A stretch of 25,034 nucleotides of DNA from Chitinophaga pinensis. GTDB lineage: Bacteria; Bacteroidota; Bacteroidia; Flavobacteriales; Flavobacteriaceae. Location of the stretch: positions 1 through 25,034 of the forward strand of contig CALPNL020000006.1 of the NCBI GenBank assembly GCA_943324925.2, given 5' to 3'. Positions 15,890 through 24,374 of the stretch are shown here, one piece after another. Under the pieces are notes generated by a model. That model was given only the letters and a program-made list of their open reading frames with translations. It made no database searches and had not been told where the DNA came from. A program made the translations under genes and the position numbers. Position 1 is the first letter of the stretch. Each line of letters opens with the position of its first letter.

Positions 15890-15891
15890 AA

Positions 15892-16296
15892 ATGCCTAAA
15901 AACAAGTTATACCTCATTGTATTAATAGCTTGTTTTTCAGGATATCTCTATTTATTTTTTACTGCTAATTATTCTGAAGACGGTCAAATATCGGTTTGTA
16001 TGATTAAGAATGCAACTGGTTATCCCTGTCCTTCGTGTGGTACAACTCGAGCGGTTCAAGCGATTTATAAAGGCGATTTGATAGGTTCGGTTGCATTTAA
16101 TCCGTTGGGAATAATTGTGAGTTTGGCCCTATTAATTTTGCCCTTTTGGATAGGTTTTGATTTAGCGACAAAAAAGCAAACTTTTTATGTAGCCTATAAC
16201 AAAATGGAGGCCATATTAAAACAAAAAAAAATAGCTATTCCACTAATTATTCTAGTTGTTCTCAACTGGATTTGGAACATTTATAAAGAATTATGA
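15892..16296 (+). CDS. DUF2752 membrane protein
   Basis: This is a 134-residue protein. The DUF2752 signature is intact: CPSCGTTRAVQAIYKGDLIGSVAFNPLG, with Cys46 and Cys49 forming a CxxC pair placed just after the first membrane helix (LYLIVLIACFSGYLYLFF). Two more helices follow (GIIVSLALLILPFWIGFDLA and IAIPLIILVVLNWIWNIY). The CPxCGxTR motif lies near the membrane surface and could bind metal or form a disulfide; function is unknown. Its stop overlaps the next start by 4 bp (ATGA at 16293-16296), implying coupled translation. Confidence 0.92.
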   Translation: MPKNKLYLIVLIACFSGYLYLFFTANYSEDGQISVCMIKNATGYPCPSCGTTRAVQAIYKGDLIGSVAFNPLGIIVSLALLILPFWIGFDLATKKQTFYVAYNKMEAILKQKKIAIPLIILVVLNWIWNIYKEL

Positions 16297-16724
16297 CACA
16301 AGAAACTACGTTTACTTATAAACCTACGGAACACGAAAGAGAAAAGGCATGCAATAGTTATTTAATGTCTTTAGTAGCTGTAATTGCTGGATTACCATTG
16401 CCGATAATCAATTTGTTGGCTACTTTATTTTTTTACATTGGAAACCGAAAAAGCACCAATTTTGTAAGATGGCATTGTACCCAAGCTTTGCTTTCGCAAA
16501 TAGTACTGCTTTTCGCAAATAGCTACAGTTTTTGGTGGACTGTTTCCATCCTTTTCACAGATGAAAAAGCGACCAATTACTATTTTGGCTATTTATTTAC
16601 AGTGATTGTTTTTAATGTTTTAGAAATTATTTCAACAATATACTGTGCAGTTCAAACAAGAAAAGGGAAACATGTTGAAGTTTTCTTTTTTGGAAATGTA
16701 ACTAATTTAATCTGTAGATCATAA
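16293..16724 (+). CDS. DUF4870-like multispan membrane protein
   Basis: This 143-residue protein starts inside the stop of the previous gene. The N-terminus EHEREKACNSYLMSLVAVIAGLPLPIINLLATLFFYIG and the conserved loop FVRWHCTQALLSQ fit the DUF4870/Tic20-like fold, in which the F-x-R-x-H-x-x-Q-A motif follows the first helix pair. Further helices are WWTVSILF and FTVIVFNVLEIISTIYCAV. The function is unknown. Its TAA shares one base with the next ATG (TAATG at 16722-16726). Confidence 0.85.
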   Translation: MTQETTFTYKPTEHEREKACNSYLMSLVAVIAGLPLPIINLLATLFFYIGNRKSTNFVRWHCTQALLSQIVLLFANSYSFWWTVSILFTDEKATNYYFGYLFTVIVFNVLEIISTIYCAVQTRKGKHVEVFFFGNVTNLICRS

Positions 16725-17530
16725 TGGTAAAGAAAATCATACTCCCAGGACTTCTAATTATAATCGCTTTCTTCGGCCTTTTTTATGGCCTTTCACAAAT
16801 TGATTGGGTTAATGAATTTCATGTAAAACAAATTCGAAGTTCCTCAGAAAATAAAATTGGCGACTTAATTTGGGATGAAATTTCATCTACAGAAACGGTA
16901 ATTACTAATGATTCTATTAGTAATACATTGGATAAATTAATAGACCCTATTTGTAAAAACAATAAAATCGAAAGAGATTCCTTGAAGATTCATATTATTG
17001 AAAAAGACGATATTAATGCTTTTGCATTGCCAAATAATCACTTAGTGGTTTACACCGGATTAATCACTGAATGTAAAAATCAAGAAGCTTTACAAGGGGT
17101 GTTAGGTCATGAAATTGCTCATATTGAAAACAATCATGTCATGAAAAAACTCTCTAAAGAAATTGGTTTGTCGGTAATGCTTTCGGCAAGTACAGGAGGA
17201 AAAGGTAGCGTCGTTGTTAAAGAAATTTTAAAATCACTTTCCTCTTCTGCTTATGACCGAACTTTGGAGAAAGAGGCCGATATGACAAGTGTTGATTATT
17301 TGCTTAACGCCAATATTAACCCGGAACCATTTGCCGATTTCATGTTTGAATTGGCACAACAAAAAGACTTATCTGATAGCTTATACTGGGTTTCTTCACA
17401 TCCAGAATCCGAAGAACGGGCCAAATATATTTTGAATTATTTGAAAGGTAAAAAATATAAAAAGGAAACTACCATTTCATCAACTGCTTGGGAAAGCTAT
17501 AAGAAGTTAATCAAAGAAAAAACAAATTAA
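16724..17530 (+). CDS. M48 family zinc metalloprotease, membrane-anchored
   Basis: This 268-residue protein has an N-terminal membrane anchor (IILPGLLIIIAFFGLFYGL) and an M48 peptidase domain. The zinc-binding helix is GHEIAHIENNH, with His129, Glu130 and His133. The third ligand is expected in LEKEADMTSVDYL, the usual ExEAD element. Upstream NAFALPNNHLVVYTGL is a typical M48 strand. The C-terminal SSHPESEERAKYI matches the family STHP-type signature of BepA/Oma1-like proteins. It probably acts in envelope protein quality control. It ends the four-gene cluster and is followed after 9 bp by a strong terminator. The three small membrane proteins before it may be substrates, regulators or partners; that is inference. 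Confidence 0.94.
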   Translation: MVKKIILPGLLIIIAFFGLFYGLSQIDWVNEFHVKQIRSSSENKIGDLIWDEISSTETVITNDSISNTLDKLIDPICKNNKIERDSLKIHIIEKDDINAFALPNNHLVVYTGLITECKNQEALQGVLGHEIAHIENNHVMKKLSKEIGLSVMLSASTGGKGSVVVKEILKSLSSSAYDRTLEKEADMTSVDYLLNANINPEPFADFMFELAQQKDLSDSLYWVSSHPESEERAKYILNYLKGKKYKKETTISSTAWESYKKLIKEKTN

Positions 17531-17539
17531 ACAGTAATA

Positions 17540-17567
17540 AAAAAAGCGACAATTTAGTCGCTTTTTT
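17540..17567. terminator. Bidirectional Rho-independent terminator
   Basis: An 11-bp stem, AAAAAAGCGAC at 17540-17550 with GTCGCTTTTTT at 17557-17567, has a 6-nt loop (AATTTA) and T-rich runs on both strands. It sits between the convergent M48 gene and the acyltransferase gene and can serve both. Confidence 0.92.
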
Positions 17568-17571
17568 ATTT

Positions 17572-19380
17572 TTATAAATCTTCTTTTTCGGATAATTTTC
17601 GTTCTAATTCCGCTTGAAACTCTTCCATAACTGGCTTCACAGTACTGTCTGGAATATCAGAAATTCTGATGTACATTAATCCGTCAACCGCATCGTTGAA
17701 TAATGGATCCACGTTAAAGGCAACCACTCGAGCGTTTTGCTTGATGTATTTTTTAATCAATACAGGTAGTCTTAAAGTCCCCGGTTCTAATTCATCAATA
17801 ATTTTATCAAACTTATTCAAATCGGATTCTGCTTCATTGAAAACAAAATCTTTATCGGCGTCTTTCAGTTTAACTTTAAATGCTTTTTTAGGATGAATAT
17901 ACTGCGCAATATAAGGATCATAGAAATTAGATTTCATAAATTCTATCATCAACGATTTTGAAAATTCTGAAAATTGATTGCTTATACTCACGCCTCCAAG
18001 TAAAAACTTGTGCTCGGGAAAACGCAAAGTGGTGTGAATAATTCCTTTCCAAAGCAGGAAAAGAGGCATTGGCTTTTGCTGGTATTCTTTAATTATAAAG
18101 GCACGGCCCATTTCGATAGATTTTGACATCATATCGTGTAATTCAGGCTCAAAACGGAAAAGCTCATTTAAATAAAAACCATCCATTCCATATTTTGGAT
18201 AAATTTCAGATCCTAAGCCCATTCTATAAGCTCCGGCAACTTTTTTAGCATCGTCATCCCACAAAAACATGTGATGGTAATATTTATCAAATTTATCAAT
18301 ATCGGTTGATTCATTGGTTCCTTCCCCTACTTCTCGAAAAGTAATTTCACGTAAACGCCCTAACTCATGTAAAACATTTGGAATTTTATCGGCTTGCGCA
18401 AAAAATACCTCGTAGTTTTTACTTTGCAGCAAACGGCAATCTGCGGCTCTTAATGCATCAACTTCTTGAATCATATTTTCAACAGAAGCTCCGGTAACAA
18501 TAGCTTTAGGGCCTTTTTTAGGAAGTTTGATTTTTGGAGTAGGCAAAAACGGTTTATCTTTTACAAATGCTTTGGAAAGCATATAGGTCTTTTTACGTAA
18601 AAACTTTGAATATTCCTCAATTGTTTCATATTCATTTTGCTCGTTTACAGAAATTGGCTTTCCAATTCGAACTTTTATTATTCTTTCTTTTTGAGAAAAT
18701 AGTTCCGATGGTAATTTAGCTGTGCGAAGTGTATCTCCAATTTTTGATAATACGTAAAATAACCGACTGTTTTTTGCATGAAAATATATTGGAACAACTG
18801 GAACTTGCGCTTTTCGAATTACTTTAATAGCGCCTTCTTCCCAAGGTTTATCGACTACTAATTTACCATCTTTATAGGTTGAAACCTCTCCAGCTGGAAA
18901 CATTCCAAGTGGTTTGCCTTCTTTTAAATGGATTAATGTTTCCTTAATTCCAATGACACTCGACTTGGCGTCTTTGTGATTTTCAAATGGATTTACGGGC
19001 ATTATGTATTTTTTCAACGGAGCTATTCTATGCAAAAGAAAATTGGCAATTATTTTGAAATTAGGTTCTCTTTCGAGCATTAATTTTAAAAGTAAAACAC
19101 CGTCAATTCCTCCTAAGGGATGGTTTGAAATGGTAATGTAGGCCCCGTCTTTTGGTAAACGTTTAAAATCTTCTTCTGGGATTTCAAATTTAATTTCTAA
19201 ATCGTCTAAAATAGCATTTAGGAATGGAACATCTTCCAAGTGCTTGTTTTTATCATAGAACTTATTGAGAGTCGATATTTTTAAAACTTTCATCAGTAAC
19301 CATCCTGAAAAAGTTCCCAAAAAACCATATTTATCAGCTTTTATTGCTTTTGCTACTTCTTTAGCGGTAACTAAACCCAT
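17572..19380 (-). CDS. olsF: OlsF-type bifunctional acyltransferase (PlsC-like plus GNAT-like)
   Basis: This 602-residue two-domain protein has a glycerophospholipid acyltransferase-like N-terminal half (about 1-290). It carries SNHPLGGIDG, with His87 and Asp93, so the catalytic box is H-x5-D instead of the common H-x4-D, as in some PlsC relatives. GMFPAGEVSTYKDGK takes the place of the later substrate motif. The C-terminal half (about 310-600) resembles the OlsB/hemolysin-like N-acyltransferases (LRAADCRLLQSKNYEVFFAQ, LGRLREITFREVGEGTNES, VAGAYRMGLG). OlsF enzymes of Serratia and Flavobacterium make ornithine lipids, with the C-terminal half doing the N-acylation and the N-terminal half the O-acylation. 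Glycine or other aminolipids are also possible products. Confidence 0.85.
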   Translation of the reverse strand: MGLVTAKEVAKAIKADKYGFLGTFSGWLLMKVLKISTLNKFYDKNKHLEDVPFLNAILDDLEIKFEIPEEDFKRLPKDGAYITISNHPLGGIDGVLLLKLMLEREPNFKIIANFLLHRIAPLKKYIMPVNPFENHKDAKSSVIGIKETLIHLKEGKPLGMFPAGEVSTYKDGKLVVDKPWEEGAIKVIRKAQVPVVPIYFHAKNSRLFYVLSKIGDTLRTAKLPSELFSQKERIIKVRIGKPISVNEQNEYETIEEYSKFLRKKTYMLSKAFVKDKPFLPTPKIKLPKKGPKAIVTGASVENMIQEVDALRAADCRLLQSKNYEVFFAQADKIPNVLHELGRLREITFREVGEGTNESTDIDKFDKYYHHMFLWDDDAKKVAGAYRMGLGSEIYPKYGMDGFYLNELFRFEPELHDMMSKSIEMGRAFIIKEYQQKPMPLFLLWKGIIHTTLRFPEHKFLLGGVSISNQFSEFSKSLMIEFMKSNFYDPYIAQYIHPKKAFKVKLKDADKDFVFNEAESDLNKFDKIIDELEPGTLRLPVLIKKYIKQNARVVAFNVDPLFNDAVDGLMYIRISDIPDSTVKPVMEEFQAELERKLSEKEDL

Positions 19381-19406
19381 TGATTTTTCTATTTAAAACC
19401 TAAAAA

Positions 19407-19414
19407 CAAAGATA
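19407..19414 (-). promoter_or_regulatory. Candidate -7 promoter element for the OlsF-type gene
   Basis: The minus strand reads TATCTTTG, an exact TAnnTTTG match, 26 bp upstream of the ATG at 19380. Confidence 0.5.
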
Positions 19415-19491
19415 GAAAAAAAGTTAAGTATCTAATGAAATTTAGCGTCCAATTTCTTTAAATTTTCTGCTGTATTCGTTAAGTTTTTTAT

Positions 19492-19499
19492 TACTTTTG
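19492..19499 (+). promoter_or_regulatory. Candidate -7 promoter element for the exonuclease III gene
   Basis: TACTTTTG is an exact TAnnTTTG match 25 bp before the ATG at 19525. Together with the element at 19407-19414 it makes the 144-bp spacer a divergent promoter region. Confidence 0.5.
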
Positions 19500-19524
19500 G
19501 AGATATTAATATTGAATTATAATA

Positions 19525-20286
19525 ATGAGAATCATTTCCTATAATGTAAATGGAATTCGAGCAGCTATATCGAAAGGTTTTATCGAATGGTTACAACACT
19601 CAAATCCAGACGTTATTTGCCTTCAGGAGATAAAAGCTACCGAAGACCAAGTCCCTTTTTTGGATATTGAAATGGCAGGTTACCCTTATCAATATTATTA
19701 CCCTGCTACAAAAAAAGGATATAGTGGCGTTGCCATTTTGTCAAAAATTAAACCCAATAACATCGTTTTTGGAACTGGAATTGAACACATGGATTTTGAA
19801 GGTAGAAATGTGCGTGTCGATTTTGATGCACTATCAGTTATGAGTTTGTATCTTCCTTCCGGTACCAATATTGATCGGCTGAGTCATAAATTTATGTTCA
19901 TGGATGATTTTCAAAATTATGTTAATGAACTGAAAAAGGAAATTCCAAATTTGGTGATATGTGGTGATTATAACATTTGTCATAAGGCAATTGATATTCA
20001 TGATCCTGTTAGAAACGCCAATGTATCGGGATTTTTACCACAAGAACGAGATTGGCTTGACCGGTTTATAAAAAATGGCTTTATCGATAGCTTCCGTTTT
20101 TTCAATGATCAACCGGACAATTACAGTTGGTGGAGTTATAGAGCAGGTGCACGTGGAAATAATAAAGGGTGGCGAATTGATTACTGCCTTGTAAGCGAAA
20201 CATTAAAAGAAAAATTAAAAAGGGCCTATATTTTACCAGAAGCAAAACATTCTGACCATTGTCCCGTTGTAGTAGAAATAGAATAA
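19525..20286 (+). CDS. xth: Exodeoxyribonuclease III (AP endonuclease)
   Basis: This 253-residue enzyme of the exonuclease-endonuclease-phosphatase fold cleaves DNA 5' of abasic sites and degrades 3' ends during base excision repair. The family motifs are all present in order: ISYNVNGIRAA, ICLQEIKA with the metal-binding Glu, GYSGVAILSK, CGDYNICHKAIDIHDP with the Asp and Asn of the active site, SWWSYRAGARGNNKGWRIDYCLVS and the terminal SDHCPVV with the catalytic His. It starts the downstream + strand block, and the OmpA-like gene follows after 26 bp, so they may share a transcript. Confidence 0.97.
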   Translation: MRIISYNVNGIRAAISKGFIEWLQHSNPDVICLQEIKATEDQVPFLDIEMAGYPYQYYYPATKKGYSGVAILSKIKPNNIVFGTGIEHMDFEGRNVRVDFDALSVMSLYLPSGTNIDRLSHKFMFMDDFQNYVNELKKEIPNLVICGDYNICHKAIDIHDPVRNANVSGFLPQERDWLDRFIKNGFIDSFRFFNDQPDNYSWWSYRAGARGNNKGWRIDYCLVSETLKEKLKRAYILPEAKHSDHCPVVVEIE

Positions 20287-20312
20287 TTTAACCCTCGTAA
20301 AAATTAATTAAA

Positions 20313-21275
20313 ATGATAAAAAAAATTTCAATAGGATTAGTGCTAATTGCTTTATCAAGCGCTTGCGTTTCGAAAAAAGTTTTTAATGAGTTAGAAACTA
20401 AATTTGCCGATTTAAAAAAAGAAAATAGAAAAACTCAAGATTTGTACGATAGCATTTCGAAAGCTAAAAGTCAGCTTGATAGCGATTATACTAAGCTGAA
20501 AAAAGACTATGAAAAAACAAAAACCGAAAGAGATAAACTAGCAATTGACTTTGCTGCAGCAGATAAAAATTTGAAAACCTTACAAGCTTCTTACAACGCA
20601 TTAGAAAAAAATAGCGATGACTCTTTAAAAGAGAACATGGCTAAAAACAGAGAGTTACTAGCGCAATTAGAAGCCAAAGAGAAAGCGCTTGCTGCTGAAA
20701 AAGAAAGGCTAAACAAACTAAGTGCTGACTTGAAAAAAGGAACCGATCGTGTGAATGAATTAGAAAGTATAATGGCTGCTAAAGAAGCGGCGATGAAAAA
20801 ACTAAAAGACGCACTTTCAAAATCCTTAAAAGCTTTTGAAGGAAAAGGGTTAACGGTAAATCAAAGAGATGGAAAAGTTTATGTTTCCATGGAAAATAAA
20901 TTGCTTTTTGAATCAGGAAGTTGGGCTGTAGGTTCAGAGGGTAAAAAAGCAGTGGTGTTAGTGGCTTCTGTTTTAGCTCAAAATCCTGATATTTCTGTTT
21001 TAATTGAAGGACATACCGACAACGACAAATTTGCTGGTGCTGTTGGACAAATTGAGAACAACTGGGATCTTTCTACCAAAAGAGCTACTGCAATTGTAAA
21101 CATCTTATCTGAAAATAAAGGTGTTAAAAAAGACAATCTTACCGCTGCAGGAAGAGGAGAATTTGCTCCGTTAATGAGTAATGATACTCCTGAAGGGAAA
21201 GCTAAAAATAGAAGAATTGAAATTATTTTGACACCAAAATTAGATGAAATATCTAAAATGTTGAACGAATTGTAA
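20313..21275 (+). CDS. OmpA-family outer-membrane lipoprotein with long coiled coil
   Basis: This 320-residue protein has a lipoprotein signal peptide ending in a lipobox (LSSAC, Cys18). Residues of about 23-175 form a long Lys/Glu/Asp-rich coiled coil (KSQLDSDYTKLKKDYEKTK, ELLAQLEAKEKALAAEKERL). The C-terminal third is an OmpA peptidoglycan-binding domain: LLFESGSWAVGSEGKKAV, VLIEGHTDNDKF, NNWDLSTKRATAIVNIL with the Asp and Arg that grip diaminopimelate, then LTAAGRGEFAPL and KAKNRRIEIIL. It should tie the outer membrane to the wall across a coiled-coil spacer. A terminator follows. Confidence 0.94.
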   Translation: MIKKISIGLVLIALSSACVSKKVFNELETKFADLKKENRKTQDLYDSISKAKSQLDSDYTKLKKDYEKTKTERDKLAIDFAAADKNLKTLQASYNALEKNSDDSLKENMAKNRELLAQLEAKEKALAAEKERLNKLSADLKKGTDRVNELESIMAAKEAAMKKLKDALSKSLKAFEGKGLTVNQRDGKVYVSMENKLLFESGSWAVGSEGKKAVVLVASVLAQNPDISVLIEGHTDNDKFAGAVGQIENNWDLSTKRATAIVNILSENKGVKKDNLTAAGRGEFAPLMSNDTPEGKAKNRRIEIILTPKLDEISKMLNEL

Positions 21276-21289
21276 TACGATACGAAGTG

Positions 21290-21330
21290 AAAAAGGTTCA
21301 AAGGTTCAGAGTTCTACTTTGGGCCTTTTT
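21290..21330 (+). terminator. Probable Rho-independent terminator after the OmpA-like gene
   Basis: AAAAAGGTTCAAAG (21290-21303) can pair with CTTTGGGCCTTTTT (21317-21330) over 14 positions if two G-U pairs are allowed, with a 13-nt loop and a T run at the 3' side. It starts 15 bp after the stop. The wobble pairs in the middle make it weaker than the other two terminators. Confidence 0.7.
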
Positions 21331-21362
21331 TACTTTACCAAATTATACCTTTATAGTTAACC

Positions 21363-22400
21363 ATGAAATATAGCAATTTACCAAATACCTCAACTAAAAT
21401 CAGTAAAATATGCCTTGGAACGATGACTTTTGGTGAGCAAAACTCAGAAGCTGAAGGTCATGCCCAAATGGATTATGCGCTAGAAAATGGCGTTAATTTT
21501 TTTGATACTGCAGAAATGTATTCCGTTCCAGCTAAGAAAGAAACCTATGGAAGCACCGAAAAAATAATAGGAACCTGGTTTAAAAAAACAGGAAATAGAG
21601 AAAATATAATTCTGGCAACGAAAATTGCTGGCCCCAATAGAAACCTAAATTACATGCGCGAGGAAAATGACTTTTCTCCGGAAAGTCTTACTTCCGCTTT
21701 AGACCAAAGTTTAAAACGATTACAAACTGACTACATCGATTTATACCAATTGCATTGGCCCGAAAGAAAGTCGAATATGTTTGGGGTGTTGGGTTTTAAA
21801 ATTCAGGAAGATCCATGGGAAGATAATTTTCAATCGGTTTTAGAATGTTTACAAGGATTTATCCGTCAAGGTAAAATTAGAAATATCGGAGTTTCAAATG
21901 AAACTCCTTGGGGATTAATGCGTTTTCTAGAAGAAAGCAAAAAACATAATTTACCCAGAATGGCGACCATTCAAAATCCGTATTCCTTAGTCAATAGAAG
22001 CTTTGAAGTGGGCCTTTCAGAGGTCTGTCATCGAGAAAACGTGGGCCTTCTTGCCTATTCCCCATTGGCATTTGGAGTATTATCAGGGAAGTTCCTAAAT
22101 GGTGCCAACCCACCAAATGCGAGAATCAACTTATTCCCACAATTTGCTCGCTACAATAGTGAAAATACTAGAGAAGCAACTAGAAGATACAATGAAATTG
22201 CGAACGATTTTGGGCTCACCTTAACTGAATTGTCATTGGCATTTGTAAATCAACAACCCTTTTTGTCAAGCACCATTATTGGAGCAACAACTATGGAACA
22301 ATTGAAAGAGAACATCAATACAATTAAGGTAACTTTAGATGAAAATGTACTAGCAGAAATTGAAAAAATTCAAAGTATTTATCCAAATCCAGCGCCCTAA
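21363..22400 (+). CDS. tas: Aldo/keto reductase, Tas type
   Basis: This 345-residue protein closely follows E. coli Tas: LGTMTFGEQNSEAEGHAQMDYA near the N-terminus, FFDTAEMYSVPAKKETYGSTE with the catalytic Asp and Tyr, ILATKIAGPNRN with the catalytic Lys, SLKRLQTDYIDLYQLHWPERKSNMFG with the catalytic His, IRNIGVSNETPWGLMRF, TIQNPYSLVNRSFEVGLSEV, and the cofactor-binding SSTIIGATTMEQLKENI. It is an NADPH-dependent carbonyl reductase with unknown natural substrate. The lipoprotein gene starts 12 bp after its stop. Confidence 0.95.
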   Translation: MKYSNLPNTSTKISKICLGTMTFGEQNSEAEGHAQMDYALENGVNFFDTAEMYSVPAKKETYGSTEKIIGTWFKKTGNRENIILATKIAGPNRNLNYMREENDFSPESLTSALDQSLKRLQTDYIDLYQLHWPERKSNMFGVLGFKIQEDPWEDNFQSVLECLQGFIRQGKIRNIGVSNETPWGLMRFLEESKKHNLPRMATIQNPYSLVNRSFEVGLSEVCHRENVGLLAYSPLAFGVLSGKFLNGANPPNARINLFPQFARYNSENTREATRRYNEIANDFGLTLTELSLAFVNQQPFLSSTIIGATTMEQLKENINTIKVTLDENVLAEIEKIQSIYPNPAP

Positions 22401-22412
22401 AAAATTTGTAAA

Positions 22413-22853
22413 ATGAAAAAAGCAACTTCCCTTTTCTTTCTAATTATCCTCTTAAATTTATTTTCATGCAACGCAACGAAAGAACCTTTTTATGCTTCGG
22501 CACCACAAGAAATAAAATTAATTACGTTTGAAAATTGGACCGCTGGAAGAATGGAAAGTGGCAGTGGAACCGTCTTTTTCATTGAATTGGAAAAGCCTCT
22601 TGGCAACACCATCCGACTTGAAAAAATATATTACAAAAATCTAGAAACGGAATTAGTTCAAGTAAACGAAACAAAATTTAGAGCCAATTTTCACTACAAC
22701 AAAATTTATCAACAACACCAAACCTCCGCTATTGCAACAAAAGAATTTCATTTAAAAGAGAATGAAGCCGTTATAGAATATCAAAAAAACAATAAAAAAT
22801 ATTGGCATAAATGCACCCAAATAAAAGAAATTACACCTCTGCTTTTTCCCTAG
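22413..22853 (+). CDS. Small putative lipoprotein of unknown function
   Basis: This 146-residue protein has a signal peptide with a lipobox (LLNLFSC, Cys19). The mature part is beta-rich (IKLITFENWTAGRMESGSGTVFFIEL, IRLEKIYYKN, KFRANFHYNK). I recognise no family motif. The short 12-bp distance to the aldo/keto reductase suggests co-transcription with it. It belongs to the many small orphan lipoproteins of flavobacteria. Confidence 0.8.
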   Translation: MKKATSLFFLIILLNLFSCNATKEPFYASAPQEIKLITFENWTAGRMESGSGTVFFIELEKPLGNTIRLEKIYYKNLETELVQVNETKFRANFHYNKIYQQHQTSAIATKEFHLKENEAVIEYQKNNKKYWHKCTQIKEITPLLFP

Positions 22854-22873
22854 AAAATGTGCTAAAAATTACT

Positions 22874-22881
22874 TATTTTTG
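22874..22881 (+). promoter_or_regulatory. Candidate -7 promoter element for the flippase gene
   Basis: TATTTTTG is an exact TAnnTTTG match 26 bp before the TTG start at 22908. Its position supports that start codon over any downstream ATG. Confidence 0.45.
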
Positions 22882-22907
22882 TTAATTACAAATCACAATC
22901 AACCATT

Positions 22908-24374
22908 TTGAGTTTATATAAAAACCTTTTCAAACAAACTGCAATTTACGGACTGGCATCAGTATTGCCGCGTATGTTCAGTTTTTTATTGGTTCCATTA
23001 TATACCGATTTGCTTCCCAAAGCTGCCTACGGAAAAGTTACGATCGTGTTTGCCTGGATGATTTTCTTTAATGTGATTTTGGCTTACGGTATGGAAACCG
23101 CTTTTTTCCGATTCTATAATAAGGAACCCAATAAAAAAGCTGTAATTGAAACCACGACCGTTTCTATATTTTGGTCCACGTTGTTGTTTCTATGTTCTGC
23201 GTTATTAATGAAAAATTATCTCGCCGATTGGTCCGGAATCGACGTGCAATATATTATTTACACTATCTGGATCCTCGTTTTAGACGCGCTGGTAATTGTG
23301 CCATTTTCCAAGCTTCGCGCTTATCAAAGGCCTATGGTTTATGCAATTATTAAAATTGGAAATGTGCTAGTTTACCTAACGTTAAACGTTTTCTTCCTAA
23401 TCTATTTACCTAAAATCGCTCTAGCAAATCCTGACAGTTTTCTAGGTTCTCTGTATACCGATAATTTTGAAGTGGGTTATATTTTTGTCTCTAATATCAT
23501 CGCTAGCTTCCTTACCTTTATTGCATTATCGCCAAACTATTTTCACGTCAGTTGGGAATTTGATTTTTCACTTTGGAAACGAATGATGCGCTACGGATTG
23601 CCAATTATGGTGGCCGGAATAGCCTTCGCTATCAACGAACAATTTGACAAAATTCTATTAGGTAAACTACTTCCAGCCAATATTGCCGAAGCAGAAGTAG
23701 GCGTTTATTCCGCTTGTTATAAACTCGGATTATTCATGGTTTTATTTAGAACGGCCTATACTTTAGGAATCGAACCGTTCTTTTTCAGCCATGCTAAAAA
23801 TGAAAATGCACCCCAAACCTATGCTACAATTACCAAATATTTTGTCATTTTTGGTTCATTCATTTTACTTTCGGTAATTGTTTTTGCAGATGTTTTAAAA
23901 TATATTATGCTTCGTGATCCCTCCTATTGGGAAGCCATGAAAGTCGTTCCGCTAATTATTTTAGCGAATTTTTTTCTTGGAATTTATACCAATTTATCGG
24001 TGTGGTACAAGCTTATTGACAAAACTTATATTGGCGCCTATATTTCAATTATTGGAGCAGCGATTACGTTAATTTTGAATTTCACCCTAATCCCAATAAT
24101 GGGTTATTACGGGTCGGCAATAGCTACCATTGCGGCCTATGGAAGCATGATGGCGATTTCTTATTTTCTCGGAAATCATTATTATCCTATTCCCTACGAC
24201 TTCAAAAAAATTAGTGGTTACATGGGGTTATCCATCCTGTTTTCCATTATTTCCTTCTATTATTTCCGTGAAAATTATTTCGTCGGAGTGCCTTTATTGC
24301 TAGTATTTATGTATTTTATATATCACAACGAAAAAGAAACTTTAAACAAAATTTTAAATCGTAAAAACAATTAG
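22908..24374 (+). CDS. Polysaccharide flippase (Wzx/MATE-like)
   Basis: This 488-residue protein has 12-14 hydrophobic helices and the opening LYKNLFKQTAIYGLASVLPRMFSFLLVPLYTDLLP, the hallmark of the polysaccharide exporter branch of the MOP superfamily. It should move lipid-linked glycans across the inner membrane. No ATG precedes the first helix: the frame begins at TTG 22908 and the next Met codon is inside helix 1 at residue 23, so TTG is the likely start. The stop TAG (24372-24374) lies within the outermost arm of palindromic element copy B. A nucleotidyltransferase gene two genes on fits a glycan context. Confidence 0.92.
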   Translation: MSLYKNLFKQTAIYGLASVLPRMFSFLLVPLYTDLLPKAAYGKVTIVFAWMIFFNVILAYGMETAFFRFYNKEPNKKAVIETTTVSIFWSTLLFLCSALLMKNYLADWSGIDVQYIIYTIWILVLDALVIVPFSKLRAYQRPMVYAIIKIGNVLVYLTLNVFFLIYLPKIALANPDSFLGSLYTDNFEVGYIFVSNIIASFLTFIALSPNYFHVSWEFDFSLWKRMMRYGLPIMVAGIAFAINEQFDKILLGKLLPANIAEAEVGVYSACYKLGLFMVLFRTAYTLGIEPFFFSHAKNENAPQTYATITKYFVIFGSFILLSVIVFADVLKYIMLRDPSYWEAMKVVPLIILANFFLGIYTNLSVWYKLIDKTYIGAYISIIGAAITLILNFTLIPIMGYYGSAIATIAAYGSMMAISYFLGNHYYPIPYDFKKISGYMGLSILFSIISFYYFRENYFVGVPLLLVFMYFIYHNEKETLNKILNRKNN

